This document shows positions 44,878 through 57,179 of a stretch of DNA of 64,000 bases, in pieces. Under the pieces are notes generated by a model. It ran no database searches. It was not told the origin of the DNA and saw nothing but the letters and a program-made list of their open reading frames with translations. How positions within the stretch are numbered: position 1 is the stretch's first letter; each line of letters begins with the position of its first letter. The DNA comes from Hydra vulgaris. Lineage: Eukaryota; Cnidaria; Hydrozoa; Anthoathecata; Hydridae. Location of the stretch: positions 31,728,501 to 31,792,500 of the forward strand of contig NC_088924.1 of the NCBI RefSeq assembly GCF_038396675.1, read 5' to 3'. The translations under genes and the position numbers were made by a program.

Positions 44878-44985
44878 TTGCACGTATTGTTGACCATAGT
44901 AGAACAGCAAGATCCACATAACCAACCGTCACAGGATTCGCAACGCATCCATAATTGTCTTTGAGCTCTAATTTTATCTCAAAAA
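44878..44985 (-). pseudogene. Cys-rich zinc-finger tail, isolated exon scrap
   Basis: The minus strand reads RAQRQLWMRCESCDGWLCGS then CCSTMVNNTCKNCQ and a stop. The W-x-x-C-x-x-C-x-x-W-x-C-x-x-C arrangement is like the PHD-type C-terminal finger found on some transposon proteins. Nothing upstream was recognised. Confidence 0.5.
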
Positions 44986-45477
44986 AATATCACAAGCTTG
45001 AACGTATTTAGTACACCCTACCAGCGGCCAAAAGTACCGTAAATAGTACGGAAAAAAAAACAAATAAATACGTATCATATACGCATAATTTTGTTTGGGT
45101 TATGACTGGATTTAAATCAGAAAAGTTATACAAATTAAAACATACGCCGAAGTTAATCTAGCCAACATCGATTCGGTATGAGCAATATTTTTCAAAACGG
45201 GAGAGAATGACAGCTTCAATTTTGAATGACTTGAATCTTTTGAAATTTTTTTTCAGGATCAACATTATGTATTTGATAAATGTTGAAAACTTATGGTTCA
45301 TTAATAATAATAGAAAATTATAAAACACAAATGTTTCGGAAAATTCACTTTGTCTCCATAGTTTTTTATATTAAAAAAATTTTTTATCTCGGTTTCGTCC
45401 GAGAACACGTCTCAGAAAAATACCGTCTCATATGGACCGAGAACTAAGACGAAAAAAAACATTACAGAGTTGTGAAC

Positions 45478-45620
45478 ATCAGTTAATAACTCGGTAAGAG
45501 CTGTTAACTGATGTTAACAGCTCTAACCGATTTAAACAGGTTCTTACCGAGTCTAACAGGTAATAACTGATCCAACAACTGTTTGATCAGTTGCCTTTCA
45601 GTTCAATTTTTGAATCAGTT
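45478..45620. repeat. Short-word element, words GTTAACTGAT / CTCGGTAA
   Basis: CAGTTAATAACTCGGTAAGA, GCTGTTAACTGATGTTAACA, GAGCTC-type and AACAGGTAATAACTGATC iterations alternate in both orientations. Confidence 0.5.
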
Positions 45621-46365
45621 ATGTTTCGATGTTGTAAATACCGATAATATCAACATCTTTAAAAGTAAAATAAACTTCTACAATTTTAAAAAATTATGTA
45701 TTTTTTATTCGAAATTAAAAGTTTATTAATTAATAGAAATTAATAGTAAAACTCTTCATCATGTCAGAGTGACGCTGGCTGTCTAAATCATCATCAATTA
45801 GTTACAAAATCATCAACATTATGGTTTAACTGGAAATTTTTTATATTTTAATGGCTGTTTTAATTGGCTTTTCTAAGAAAATAATAAAAAAATTATGAAT
45901 TGATTTTATATTTTATTGATATGAGCGCAAGACATTTTGTAATTTGAAACTGATGATGACTGGTATATTGGGGGAGAAGTTGAATAAAAAACTAGAACCG
46001 TAAAATGAGGTGACTTTGGTCTGGTAGGTTTTAGACTTTGTCTAATTTATAAAAAAAGGTTTTAACTTTTAAAAACTACTTTGTACTTCTGCGACTTTTT
46101 CCAAATTTAGGCTTATCACAAAATGAAAGTTATTCTGTTTATTTATTACGTAGATTAATTGTAGTTTGCGGAACTATTGATATGATTTTTTCTAGTATAA
46201 TTTCTCTATAATTTATTCTATTGATATAATTTATTAGAGTCTATAAAATTGTTAAACTTATATGCATAAAATGATGTATATAGATATAATTTTATTGGTT
46301 TAATTTTCAATTTTTGTTTTTAGGACAAAATATTAATTAATAATCATATTTATATCAAAGAAAAC

Positions 46366-47553
46366 ATGCCAAGAATAAAAAAACGTGTTGCTGGGAGTCG
46401 TGATTATATTCCATACACCCAGGAAACATTAACCAAATTTTTAAAAGAAGTAAGAAGTGGTAATTTAACACAAACAGATGCTTGCTTAACCTTAAAAATT
46501 ACTCTATCAACAATAAAGAATAAACGGAAAGGTATACATAATAAAAAACCAGGCGGTTGCACAATATTTAGTGAAATATAAGAAGAATTTTTGCAAACTA
46601 TGTCTTCTTTTGGATTCCCAGTTGACTGTTATGATTTACGAAGTATTGTGAAGTCTTATGCAGACCATAAAGGAATTTTTATTAGGCAATTTGCAGGAAA
46701 TATGCCTGGTGTTGAATGGGTAAAATCGTTCCTTAAGAGAAATAAACAATTAAGTATTAGATTTGCAAGTAACATTAAAAGAAAGAGGGCAGAAGCAGGT
46801 AATTTTATTATTAATAATTTTTTTTGATAACATCACTCCTGAACTGCCAGGGGTTCCTCTATCAAACATTTGGAATTACGATGAAACTAATTTAACCGAT
46901 GGCCCCGGTAATAAACTAGTAATAACAAAGCGAGGATCAAAATATCCTGAGAGGATAATTAATTCAACTAAGTCTGCTACATCTTTGATGTATTGTGGTA
47001 ATGCAGATGGGCATATCCTTTCTCCATATATTGTATATAAAGCAGATTCGATGTGGACAACTTGGACAGAAAATGGACCAAAAGGACCACGTTATAACCG
47101 CTCAAAGAGTGGATGGTTTGACAGTTGTTTTACAGATTGGTTTGAACCTTTATTGTTACCTGAACTAAAAAAAACTTCTGGAAAACATGTTCTAATTGGA
47201 GACAATGTGTCGTCACATATAAATACAAATGTACTGTCTTTGTGTGAAGAAAACAACATCAAGTTTATAGCACTTACTCCTAACTCTACGCATTTAATGC
47301 AGCCATTGGATGTTACATGTTTTCGACCAATGAAAGCTTAGGGAAGAAAAATATTAACAACTTGGAAGGAAAGTGGCAAAGGACGTAAAGCTTCTTCCCT
47401 TCCAAAAGACCAGGTTCCAACATTGCTTAAATGTCTCATGAAAAAAATTGAAGAATCTGGTTGTGAAAGTATGAAGGCAGGTTTCAAAAAAACTGGATCG
47501 ATAAAAAATCGCATCGATAATTACAATTCAAGATATTTAGTTCTCCATACCTG
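46366..47553 (+). pseudogene. Pogo/Tigger-like transposase, decayed
   Basis: MPRIKKRVAGSRDYIPYTQE begins a psq-type helix-turn-helix (LTQTDACLTLKITLSTIKNK). After a TAA near 46,580 follow a CENP-B-type HTH remnant (GVEWVKSFLKRNKQLSIRFA) and, after a shift near 46,800, a DDE_1 catalytic core: IWNYDETNLTD (Asp 1, near 46,880), KHVLIGDNVSSH (Asp 2, near 47,190) and ALTPNSTHLMQPLDV (Asp 3, near 47,290). A TAG follows at 47339 and the tail (RKILTTWKESGKGRK) runs on. A possible left TIR, CCGTAAAATGAGGTGACTTT, lies at about 45,998; no matching right end was found. Cut-and-paste transposase, inactive. Confidence 0.9.
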
Positions 47554-48732
47554 ATTGCGTACTTTATTAATGCCAGACAGAATTTTGATTTTCGAAAAAA
47601 GAATTATTCGCTAGAAAACATCTATTTTTTTCTTATTGTAAACATTTTTTAAAGTGTTTTTCAAATTTGTTTTGAGTGGCGCTATCAAGGATCGTAACAA
47701 CATCTAATGTACCATCTTGGTTAGAAACAGTCTTCACTACTGTCGCATTGTGATAAAGCCAGCTAAAACAAAAATTCAAGGACTTAAAATATACGGCTTT
47801 ATATTTTATATTTCCGTCAAAAAATATAAAATCAATATATATTTCTTTTAGTTGCCAAATATATTTTGACTGCACAGTCTATTTTTTACTAAAAAGTACT
47901 GAACTATGCTGTTAAAATTTATTTGGCAACTAAAAGAAAAAAATATTGGCTTTAAGTTATACTGGTCTATTCTAAAAACTGCGCCTGCCTATAAATAATA
48001 TTTCCAAAAAATGTATACTCTGTTTACAAGAAAAATTTAAAAATATTACTCATGTGGATCAGAAAAGTTTACGAACCAAAAAATCTAAATAAATTTCTAA
48101 ATGAAGACATGAAAATAAGTACCTTCTAAAAAATTATAAAAACAAATAACCAAACTAAAATTATCCTAGATCTAAAGAATTTTTTTCATAAATAATTTTT
48201 TAATTTTAATGCAGTTGATGCAACCTCCTGCAGCCGTATTCACATATCTCCGTTAAACCCTGCGATAAGCTATCGGCTGGTTAAAAGTGAATCGACAGTT
48301 TTTAACGCCAGCGATAAAATAAACTCGTATTCTATTATCTCTGTTTGGTTAACGGCAGGAGTAAATTTAGTTATGGAAGGCTGTTAATGCCAAAATCTAA
48401 CCCTGCTACACCTTTCTGTTAAAACTTCTATCGGAGGAACTTTCTATTATATTAAGAAAAACAAAAAATGGTATCCAATCAAAACAAGTGTAAACAAATA
48501 TAACAAATAAACATTTATAACAAATAAGCTATAATATATACAATATCATATTTATGTGATTTATCCCTTAATTGTGAAAAAATTTTACGTTTATTATTTA
48601 TACAATTATTAGACGTTAAAATAAATGTTATTATAAAATTAAATATATTTTACATTTGATTATAATGCACGCACTAACATGAGCATATATGTATGTTAAA
48701 TACATGCGTTTCCGTTTAACATTTGAGGGTTT
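47554..48732. other. No gene supported
   Basis: A minus-strand frame 47633-47875 contains TVVKTVSNQDGTLDVVTIL-like sequence (actual: ATVVKTVSNQDGTLDVVTIL) and could be an exon scrap, unassigned. A GC-richer stretch at 48,200-48,460 with CTATCGGCTGGTTAA and GTTAACGGCAGG words resembles another non-autonomous repeat. Confidence 0.4.
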
Positions 48733-48799
48733 AATTATGTATAAAAGCAAATATACATGTACTCTGATTCTTAATCAGAGTACACTTTTATACATAGTT
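48733..48799. repeat. Imperfect inverted duplication
   Basis: The left arm AATTATGTATAAAAG...TGTACTCTGATT (48733-48769) is mirrored by AATCAGAGTACACTTTTATA to 48799. The right arm lacks about 10 nt present in the left. Confidence 0.85.
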
Positions 48800-48841
48800 A
48801 TGCTTAAATAAACAAGTACATCAATATATAAGTACATGCAT

Positions 48842-48844
48842 ATG

Positions 48845-48931
<87 letters not shown>
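48842..48931. repeat. (TA)n microsatellite
   Basis: TA tract with TAAATA interruptions, followed by several copies of GTATATACCAGAGT-like words to about 49,022. Confidence 0.95.
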
Positions 48932-48934
<3 letters not shown>

Positions 48935-49318
48935 CACAATTTTTGTCTATTTCAGCAAGTATATACCAGAGTATATACCAGTATTACCAGTAGTACCAGA
49001 GTATTACCAAAGTATATACCAGTTTTAGCCCCCTAAAATATATTAAATATGTTAAAAGTGACAAAACCAAGTGTATAGGTTTTGAAATTCAAATAAATAT
49101 CTATGCAACACGCCATTTTGTTTGTTTACGTGACGTTTTGTTTACTTAGTGACGGTTTGAATATTATATATAATTTCATGAATTCTGTAAATATAAGTAT
49201 TGTATGAAATGTGTTTGATGAGTGAACGGTATGATGTTAGTGGTATGCAGTCTTTATTTGTGTAAATGTATGATACAGTTTTATTGTTTCTTTAGATTAT
49301 TGTAATAAAATTATTTAA

Positions 49319-50053
49319 CCCTCCAGCAGTCCTGGTTGTTCAAATTGTTACAAGCCAATCATTATTATCTTGTTCCGGTTTTTTAGTAATGACTGGGTGT
49401 TCTGCTTTTCAGTAGCCTGTTTTTTTTCCTTTCTCTTTAGTTTTATTTCAAAAAGCATAATAAAATAACTTTTTTTGGATCTCTTTTTTATCATTTTGTT
49501 TAAGTTGATACAATAGGCCTTTGAATGTTACTTTTTTTTAAATTTGAAAATATACTATTTTGTTCTGGTAATTTTTTTTTTTTTAATTTTTAGACTTCCT
49601 CGCAAACATTGTTTAAGTGGATTTGCAGTGGACTTATATAGGCCTTTTTTTGCAGTTTAATGGAATTTTTCTCATTAGATATTTAGTAGACCATTAGTTG
49701 CAGCTGCTATATATGGTAAGCCGATAATTATCAGATATGTTAATAGTGGCTAGTCATCGGCTAGCCATTTTTAGCGGCTGCCACTAATGGTCCACTAAGT
49801 AACCAATGAGCAAAACTAAAGTGGTCCACTCAAAGTGCCTATATAGGTCCACTGAAGTTCCGCTATCGAATGTTAGAGTATATTTTATAACTGTAACACC
49901 TTTTTTAATGGTTCATATTTCTATTAGCCAATTGGCTTTTTTTTAATTTTTATTTTGCAATGGAATATTCTGATTAAAACAGCTTCAGATGTGTTGTTTG
50001 ATTTGATACAACATGCCTTTTCAAGTTACAAAATGACTGCACCCAACGGAGGG
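49319..50053. mobile_element. piggyBac-type MITE (TTAA-flanked)
   Basis: Flanked by TTAA at 49315-49318 and 50054-50057; termini CCCTCCAGCAGTCC and, inward from the right, CCCTCCGTTGGGTGCAG. The TTAA target and CCCT-type end are typical of piggyBac non-autonomous elements. 735 bp, no coding capacity. A different short-word element lies inside it (49610-49865). Confidence 0.8.
49610..49865. repeat. Short-word element, words GGTCCACT / GGCTAGCC
   Basis: AGTGGACTTATATAGGCC and its inverse GGCCTATATAGGTCCACT-like ends enclose TAGTAGACCATTAG, GGCTAGTCATCGGCTAGCC and CACTAATGGTCCACTAA. Foldback layout. Confidence 0.6.
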
Positions 50054-50326
50054 TTAAATCAATGTTTGTAAAATGTCCATTTAAATAAAAAATTATTTAA
50101 TTTTAATAAAGATTTTTTTTTATAAATTGTCTTTATTTTTTGTTGGTATTCAAAATAGAATACAGCATGTATACACATGAATACACAATATAAACAACAA
50201 TACTTTTGTGTTTAGCTAAGTAGCTATCTATATTCAATGCTAGTGTTGCCCGAGTGTTTATGTTATAAAAAATGTATTAGTGAAATATTTGTTATAAAAA
50301 AAATTTTATTTAGATTAGAATAAAAA

Positions 50327-52306
50327 ATGAATGAAAAATTAATATACCAATTATCATTATCACGTAAGTTTTGTTTTGTCATTTTGTTATTTACCAGAAA
50401 ATGATCAATTAGATTATGTAATTATTGAGTATTGTTATATTAGTCAATCTTATTAATTACTATTGTTTGTTTTACTTGTTAATGTTTCTTCCTTAGTTAA
50501 TTTGATTTCACTATTACCTTGATTTATTTGTTAATTTGATTTAAATATAAAATTCTTTTTAAGACCTCTACTATAATGATTATACTGATGTAGAGTTCCT
50601 GAAAGGTAAATTCTTATTTTAAATATGGTTTAATTATCTTTGATTTAATTGATATGCTTTTATAAGTATTTATATAGACATACTAAAGTATATATCAATT
50701 TATGTACACATTTGTTTGTATTTAAACCAAGAGACACTGGAAGAACTGCATAAGGGATAATAAATTTAAATTTATAATTCGAAGACTGTCTAAGAATGAA
50801 ATTCATAACTGTGAATTCCTACATAAGTGTGAAATATAATTTTGTAGGTGCGGTCTTGCATGTGAGCCAAACAGTTTTAATTTTTTTTAATGAAGAAATA
50901 TAAGAAAATAAATATACAGTTTTCCCCTACCATAATTTAAAGCATATATATACATGTAAATTTTGATGAGAGCATGTCTATTTATCAGTCATTGTACTTT
51001 TTTTCTCCATTATTTTACTACTTTACTATGTACTTTACTTTTTTGTAAACTTTTCAAGTTTGCATGTATGAAAACTTGCCCTAATGCCAGTGTTGGCAAT
51101 TTCTTTTTGGGCACTTATGTTAGTTTTCTCAATTGAACCTGCTAATTTTTATAGTGTACAAATATAGTAAGACTTTTTTATTTTTTACACTGTATTAGAT
51201 GTTATGTATATGTTAAAAGCAATCTTGCCATTTTATTTTTTATATGCCATGTTTTTATTTTATAAAGTTTTTAACGGTAAATAATAAAACATGATAAAAT
51301 AATACAGTTGAAAGATGTTTTATTTTCAGTATGAATTGTCGATTATTGTTAATAGGTTATTGCTGATTTTCTTCATCTCTTTATTTTTCAATCTTTTTTT
51401 TTTGTAAGTTTGTCATACAGTGTATTAAAATAGTTGATCTGTATTTAGCAAAAAAAAAAATTGGAGCTTAGAAAAGGTATTAGTCTTTAATTTTCCCTGT
51501 TTTTTTTCTAATATTTAATGATAAAAAATACTGACTCTTTTGAATTAACTTTTATTTTAGCGGCAATAAAGCAGCAGATTGGTAAAAATATTTCATTTTA
51601 ATTTTAGAATTAGCTAATTAGTTTTTAACTAAAAGCTGTAATATTGCCTATGTTTCATTAAAAATTTTATTTTTTAGCTCGCAAAAGAGAGGAATTGGTA
51701 GATATATTTAAATAATGTAATTTTTTTTTTAATGACTTTATACCAAATAAAAATAATTTCAAAATTTTTTATTTTCAGCTAAAAAAAAGGAAATTCTTGG
51801 TAGGATTTTTATTGTTTTAATAAATGTTGCGTTAATTTAAACAATAAATTTTTAATTGAGGTGAAATAGATTTATCCTTTTTATTAATTTAGCTGCTGGA
51901 GAGCATTTACTGCAGTCCGGTATTTTATTTGTTACTTTATTTGTTTGTTTTATAAAATTATTTTTACAGGTCAACAATAATTTTTTTGATTTTTATTCAA
52001 TTTATTTTAATTCTACCAGCTTATTCAACGTCATCACTGCCATCTGGCGCCCAGAGTGAAAACCAAGACATCCTTGGTAATTCTTTAACTGTTTTGTTTT
52101 ATTTTTATTTATTTTCATTTTTAAAAAACTCATGAAATTTTTTTTAATAAAATTTAGGCTTGTCTAGGAGTGATTTTTTGGCTTGACGCCGAAGCCAACC
52201 TGGGCCTAAATCAAAAAGGGCCTTCCGTATATGGGCCCAAAATGGAGGTAAAGATCTGCCTCATTTTAAATACAAACTTCCTGGTGGCAAAAGAGATAGC
52301 AGATAA
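50327..52306 (+). pseudogene. Micro-exon coiled-coil gene, unknown family
   Basis: Nine candidate exons with standard AG/GT borders: 50327-50363 (ATG, then GTAAGT), 50564-50605, 51449-51476, 51560-51580, 51678-51697, 51779-51799, 51893-51919, 52020-52076, 52158-52306. Most introns are 80-100 nt. Exons 1 and 2 code MNEKLIYQLSLS and LYYNDYTDVEFLK. The following small exons code units such as KLELRK, AIKQQI, ARKREEL, AKKKEIL and AAGEHLLQS, i.e. single coiled-coil heptads. The last exons code STSSLPSGAQSENQDILG and RRSQPGPKSKRAFRIWAQNG then LPHFKYKLPGGKR. Junctions are phase 1. Lesions: one extra base in exon 3, one missing in exon 5, TGA at 52184. No function can be named. Confidence 0.6.
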
Positions 52307-52309
52307 ATC

Positions 52310-53083
52310 AGGAATGGTGACGTTTTTAACAACTATACATATACTTATTAATAGATGCATTCAAATTCATTTTTTAGTGAATCTGTATACACCTATTGAT
52401 AGGTGTTTGTATCGTGTGTATGTATATATTGATGATGTTTATATTTGTATAGAGTCTTTTTGTATATTAAGTTTTTGTATATAGTTATGAGTTTGTTTGT
52501 TTTATGTAAAATTTGTGTTTTATTTAAATATTATGTATTTTGTGTTTTATATAAATATTATGTTATGGGTGCAGCTACAGCTATAGAGGGTGCACCCAAA
52601 GGACTTCTTGCCTATCAACCTAAAGTATCTGCGTCTTATTTGATAGTACCCTGTTAGAATATATTAAAAAATACAATCAAAATTTTAAATTTTAATAACA
52701 TTTTGATAATTTCTTTACAAAAATTGACATTAACATATTAAATGTTAAACATATTAAAGTGTTTTTTAGACGCCCCTCTAGCGCCCTATATACATCCTTT
52801 GTATATAAAAATTGCCCTTTGTAAGACCTTTATTTTGATACTAAGTTGTATGTATTTCGATAAGAATTGACTAAATTATGTTTAATTTAAGTAAGATTTT
52901 AAATTTGATCACAGTTTCTTTAAGAAGTCCATGTCAAAAAATCAGTACTTAAAATGCCATAACTTTTTGTAGAATTATTCAATTCTGATAATTTTTTCAC
53001 CTTTAATATACTGAATTGAAGACCTTTCCAATGATATATAACAATCTAGTGTTTGAGCAATTTAAAAATTTCATGTCACGTAC
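52310..53083. other. No gene supported
   Basis: AT-rich. Tyr/Phe/Cys-rich frames at 52170-52657 are low complexity beyond the last micro-exon. A small GC-richer block GGGTGCAGCTACAGCTATAG occurs at 52568. Confidence 0.5.
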
Positions 53084-53422
53084 CTAATAGAATCTGCCTG
53101 GATTAGAATCAGTAAATAGTCTGCTGTCTTGCAATGTATTGAATAAACAACGTTTATAAGTTATGTTATTTTTTGGGCTGAAATAACATTTAAACTTTTG
53201 AACTAAGGGTGTTAACTTATCGTTTTCTTCGATTGTGAAAATGAATGTATTATATACTCTTAAAGCGTCTCCGCCAATTATATGAAGGAAAATGGCACAT
53301 TGAATATATTCACTTTTGTCATTGACTCCAGAAGCTATTTTATAAAGATTCGATCTCTGCTTCCATTTTCGCCAGTTTTCTAAAACATTGCGATTTAAAT
53401 TCATGGCCTCTAATTGTTTCAT
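53084..53422 (-). pseudogene. Retrotransposon gag relic
   Basis: 112 codons: MNLNRNVLENWRKWKQRSNL, CAIFLHIIGGDALRVYNTF and LVQKFKCYFSPKNNITYKRC. This is the conserved retrotransposon gag region (N-W-x-x-W-K-Q-x, L-x-H-x-x-G-x-x-x-x-x-x-Y-N-T-F, F-x-x-x-x-x-P-K-x-N) of Gypsy-type elements in invertebrates. It begins at a Met and stops early; no LTR, protease or RT is visible nearby, so it is an isolated fragment. Confidence 0.8.
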
Positions 53423-53550
53423 TTTATTTTAAACACAGTTTTACTTCTGGTACTATGTAATATTCTAAGGATAATGCTAGATTAAGAATTGAATGCAATA
53501 TAAAGTTTAAGGCGTGCATACCGTTGTATTTATTTCAAGTAATAATAATA

Positions 53551-56500
53551 GGGGGGAGGGGGGGTCCAAAATTCTATATTTTTGTGTTTAACCAGTTATT
53601 CTTTATTAATTTTTTTAGAAAAGTTTGAAAAACAATTCAACTTTTTCTATTTTTTTGTGGTTGGCCTTCTACTTCTAATTAAACATTTTTAAAAGTAAAA
53701 AAAAAAAAAAAAAAAAAAACATTTAAAAGAAAAATCTTTGCAGCGGTTATTTTGCGCATTAAGTTACGCAACTTTATGTTAAAATTTATGCAATTTAAAT
53801 TTTGATTGGATAAATTTGAATTAAAATGAATTATAATTGCGTTTTAAAAAGAAAATGTAATAAAACTTTTTTTGTTAAAACGTAAACTTTATAAATACTT
53901 AAAAAACAGCTTTTGTTTTACTTTGCAAGACAATACTTTGCTTCTATTATTGTTAACTAAATTAAGATATCAATGTGAAAATGAAAAAAATTGTAAAAAG
54001 ACGTAATAACAAAATAGCTTCAAATCAAAATAGACAAACTCCTTTAGAAATTCTCCCTGTAGTTGATAAATTTTATCATACAAAGTTGCCTTTACTCAGA
54101 GATGTTCTTTCACTTGTTTTTATTGAAGTTAACAATAAATTATCTTTTGAAAGTGCTTGTCGAAGAGTTGCAAAGTTAGTAGAAATTCATTGGACAGAGT
54201 GTAATATCTACACAATATCATATCAGGCCATTTTAAAACGTCTGCAAAGTGAAATCAATGAATATCGCTACTTAAAAGGTGTTGACAAAATCAAGCAAGG
54301 TTATAGTTTTTTAAGTAGATTTCTATGAACAAATTCCTTAAAAAACTTTTTGACATTTTCTGCTTCAATCCACAACGTTGTGAAAAGCTAGAGAAGTTTT
54401 TCGGTATTTCAATGAATGCTGTAGACTACTCGTATCTAGACAACATACACGGTAATAGGAATTTTACATGTCAAAATATTGATAAAACTTTCCATCAAAA
54501 AGTTATTAATGACAAAAGAAAAATGGAGAAAAAGATAAGAAATGAAACAGCAGTTTATTAGACAATGTACGTTGATAATGATAATAGCGAATTAAATGAA
54601 TTTGAAGACGAAGATGAATTTCTTGAAAGAGAATTAACAAAAAATGAATATCAGTTCTTTGAAAAAGACACTGAACCAATTAAAAAAAAAGAGAGTTATG
54701 TTTGTTGATGTAAGTAAACCAAAACTGCCATACATGACGAGATCAAAACCAAAATTAATATTTGAAGATAGTTTTCATAATACTTATGTTCCACCTAATG
54801 TGCGACAATCAAAAAACTAAATCTTAAGTGATATCTTCCATGCATGTGCAGAGTTAGATAGAAAAGGATTCTCGATGAGGGAAATGCAAATTGCACTGAA
54901 AGTAATCGGCAATCAAATTTTTAAAACAAAATGGAAAATTCCAGATGAAACTGACCGTATATCTAAGTACGATAAAAATGACTGTGAAACCGAGAATATT
55001 ATTTTCCTTTGCCTGCATTAGCAACTGCTCCAGAAATTACAGCAAATATTGCAGATGGAATAAAAACAACATTCCAAATGTTACAGGAAGCCTCAAAATA
55101 CACCTCAGAAGAACTATACCAGAAGGTAGATGTTCATATGACTTGCAGTACTGTTCATAATATAGGAATATCTAAAATCACAGAATAGAGAAATTCCTGC
55201 AGGTCAACTGTTTTGCACTTCACATACAGCTTTAGGTTTTGACAGAGCTATTGAAAAAGTTCTAAACCAAATTGAAAATGAAATGAATATGGATAACCTT
55301 TTCAAAGGCTTTCTGTTAGATATATTTATTAACAAAAGTACGGAAACGTTATCCTTAACCTTTCTATCATGGGTACTAAACTTGTTTGGTCCGAGTTTTA
55401 TTTAAAAACCATGGAATTATCATAAAGAATTTAAAACTTTTATGCAGCGTAAAAACAAAGATATTTTTCTTTTTGAATTTAAAGATGTTCGATTTGAATG
55501 TCTTTCGAAATGTTCTTCTATAGTTTGCTTTCACTGGGATGACTTTAAGGAGTTTTTAGACCAACATGAATATATCACAAATAAACTTGCTTGTTTAGTC
55601 CGAGATTCTATGAATTTATGAATTACATTATAGTTACTTTAGTTGTGGTAGCAGCTTTTGGAATGCAAGTTATTTCACCATTTTTCTGTAAAATTAAAGG
55701 TTTACGCATTCTAAACTGCAAATATTCTTTAGCAAGATGTATGCAAGCTTATTTAATGATGTCATAAATAAACAATTCTTTGATTAAAGAGCCATTTGTT
55801 CAAGGAGTATCAAAGAGACTTTTTGAAAATCTCATTTAAGAAGATTATGGCTAAGACGAACTACATCAGTAGTTTGAAAATACGCATCAGAACTTTGATT
55901 ATTGCATTATTCTTGCAAATATAGTTCGGCAAAGTTTAGCTATAGTTCTTCAACACCAAAGAGGAAAGCATTATGGGTTTGGAGAGAAAAACAATGATCG
56001 ATTACCTGATGAGTATTATGTTTTTAATCAAGTCGTTTAAAAACATAATACTCAGATTTTATACTCAGTATAAAATCAGTTTCAAATAATATTGAACAGT
56101 GTCAGTGTGGATCTCATAGCAATCGACTTCGAAAAAAACCATCACTTTCAACAGTATCACGTGGTAATGTTCTTAAATATTCAAACCATTTAAGAAATGA
56201 AGATTCAAATACTTTAGAACTATTTCGGAAAATGGATCCTATTGTTAGAAAAATTGAAAGTATAGAATACAGTTGGAACCAGCGACAGATTAAACTGAGA
56301 CAAAGCGGCTTAACGAAAAAAGAACAACAAGCTTTACATCAGGCGTCCAGGAGAAATTCCATTTTAACTTGTTTAAAACTACAAGGTGGCCCATTTACTT
56401 GTGCATCAGATGTTTGTGAATTTATTGAAAAAGAGCAAGATCTGATAAAATGTCAAAAACGTAATTTATAAGTAATAAGTAATTTATTTTAGAGATACAA

Positions 56501-57078
56501 GTAAAAAAACGATTGAAGAATGAAGTAGCTTATTTAGAGATACAAGTAGGTCATTGCCGCGGAAATCAACTCTATTTAAAATCATGATTTTTGATAAAAA
56601 TACAAAAAAGTGCCGTCTTATGTCTATAGAAGAATATGCTACTAATTTGAAGGTTCTACTTGGAAAGTCATCGCAGCAATCCACAATCGCCTACGATGAC
56701 TTCCACAAAGTTATTTCGCACTTTCAATAGAGGTCGAAACATATTATTATTAATATTAGATTATCTTGATGATGTGCAATGTCTAATTTTTTGTGTTATT
56801 TATAACTAGACATAATGATAACATGTTTTATTAATAAAACGAAAAAGAAATTTATTATGTGTTTTACATCGCTTATATTTGAAAATAATAATGATTTCAT
56901 TTAATTTAACAGTAAATTGTTTTGTCAAAATAATCACTTTTATTAAAACTGAAGTAGAAGACTAAATATTGATAATGAAGTAAAAACATTGAAAATTCGA
57001 AATCAGCATAAAAAATTAATTAAGAAAAAGTGGTTAAACTACAAAAAATCTGAAAAAAGTCAATTTTGGACCTTCCCT
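53551..57078 (+). mobile_element. TIR-bounded DNA transposon, superfamily unassigned
   Basis: Left end GGGGGGTCCAAAATT followed by TTTGTGTTTAACCAGTTATT (to about 53618). The right end (57010-57078), read inward, is AGGGAAGGTCCAAAATTGAC then TTTGTAGTTTAACCACTTTT, i.e. inverted repeats of nearly 70 bp. Both ends sit in (AAT)n, so the target duplication cannot be fixed. The internal protein relic reads on the plus strand. Confidence 0.75.
53981..56737 (+). pseudogene. Protein relic of the TIR-bounded element, unknown family
   Basis: The start ATG at 53981 (MKKIVKRRNNKIASNQNRQT) opens a frame with LPLLRDVLSLVFIEVNN, ESACRRVAKLVEIHWTECNI and IKRRN-like basic runs. Then LFDIFCFNPQRCEKLEKFFG and LDNIHGNRNF lie in a shifted frame. 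The middle third is badly broken but keeps FGMQVISPFFCKIKGLRILN and IVRQSLAIVLQHQRGKHYGF. The C-terminal part (56232-56471) has YSWNQRQIKLRQSGLTKKEQ and KLQGGPFTCASDVCEFIEKE, then IEEYATNLKVLLGKSSQQS near 56,640. I recognise similar proteins as common in cnidarian repeats but cannot name a transposase class. Many stops. Confidence 0.55.
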
Positions 57079-57179
57079 AATAATAATAATAACACGAGGC
57101 GTGTGTGTATTATGCCAAACACGGATAAAACTGTAACGCCGACTAAAAGAACTTGTTGACTTGGTTACAATTATTATGC

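Noticed and set aside
52184-52186. TGA in the last micro-exon as selenocysteine
   Set aside because: No evidence of a SECIS-type stem downstream was found, and other lesions in the same gene make plain decay the simpler reading.
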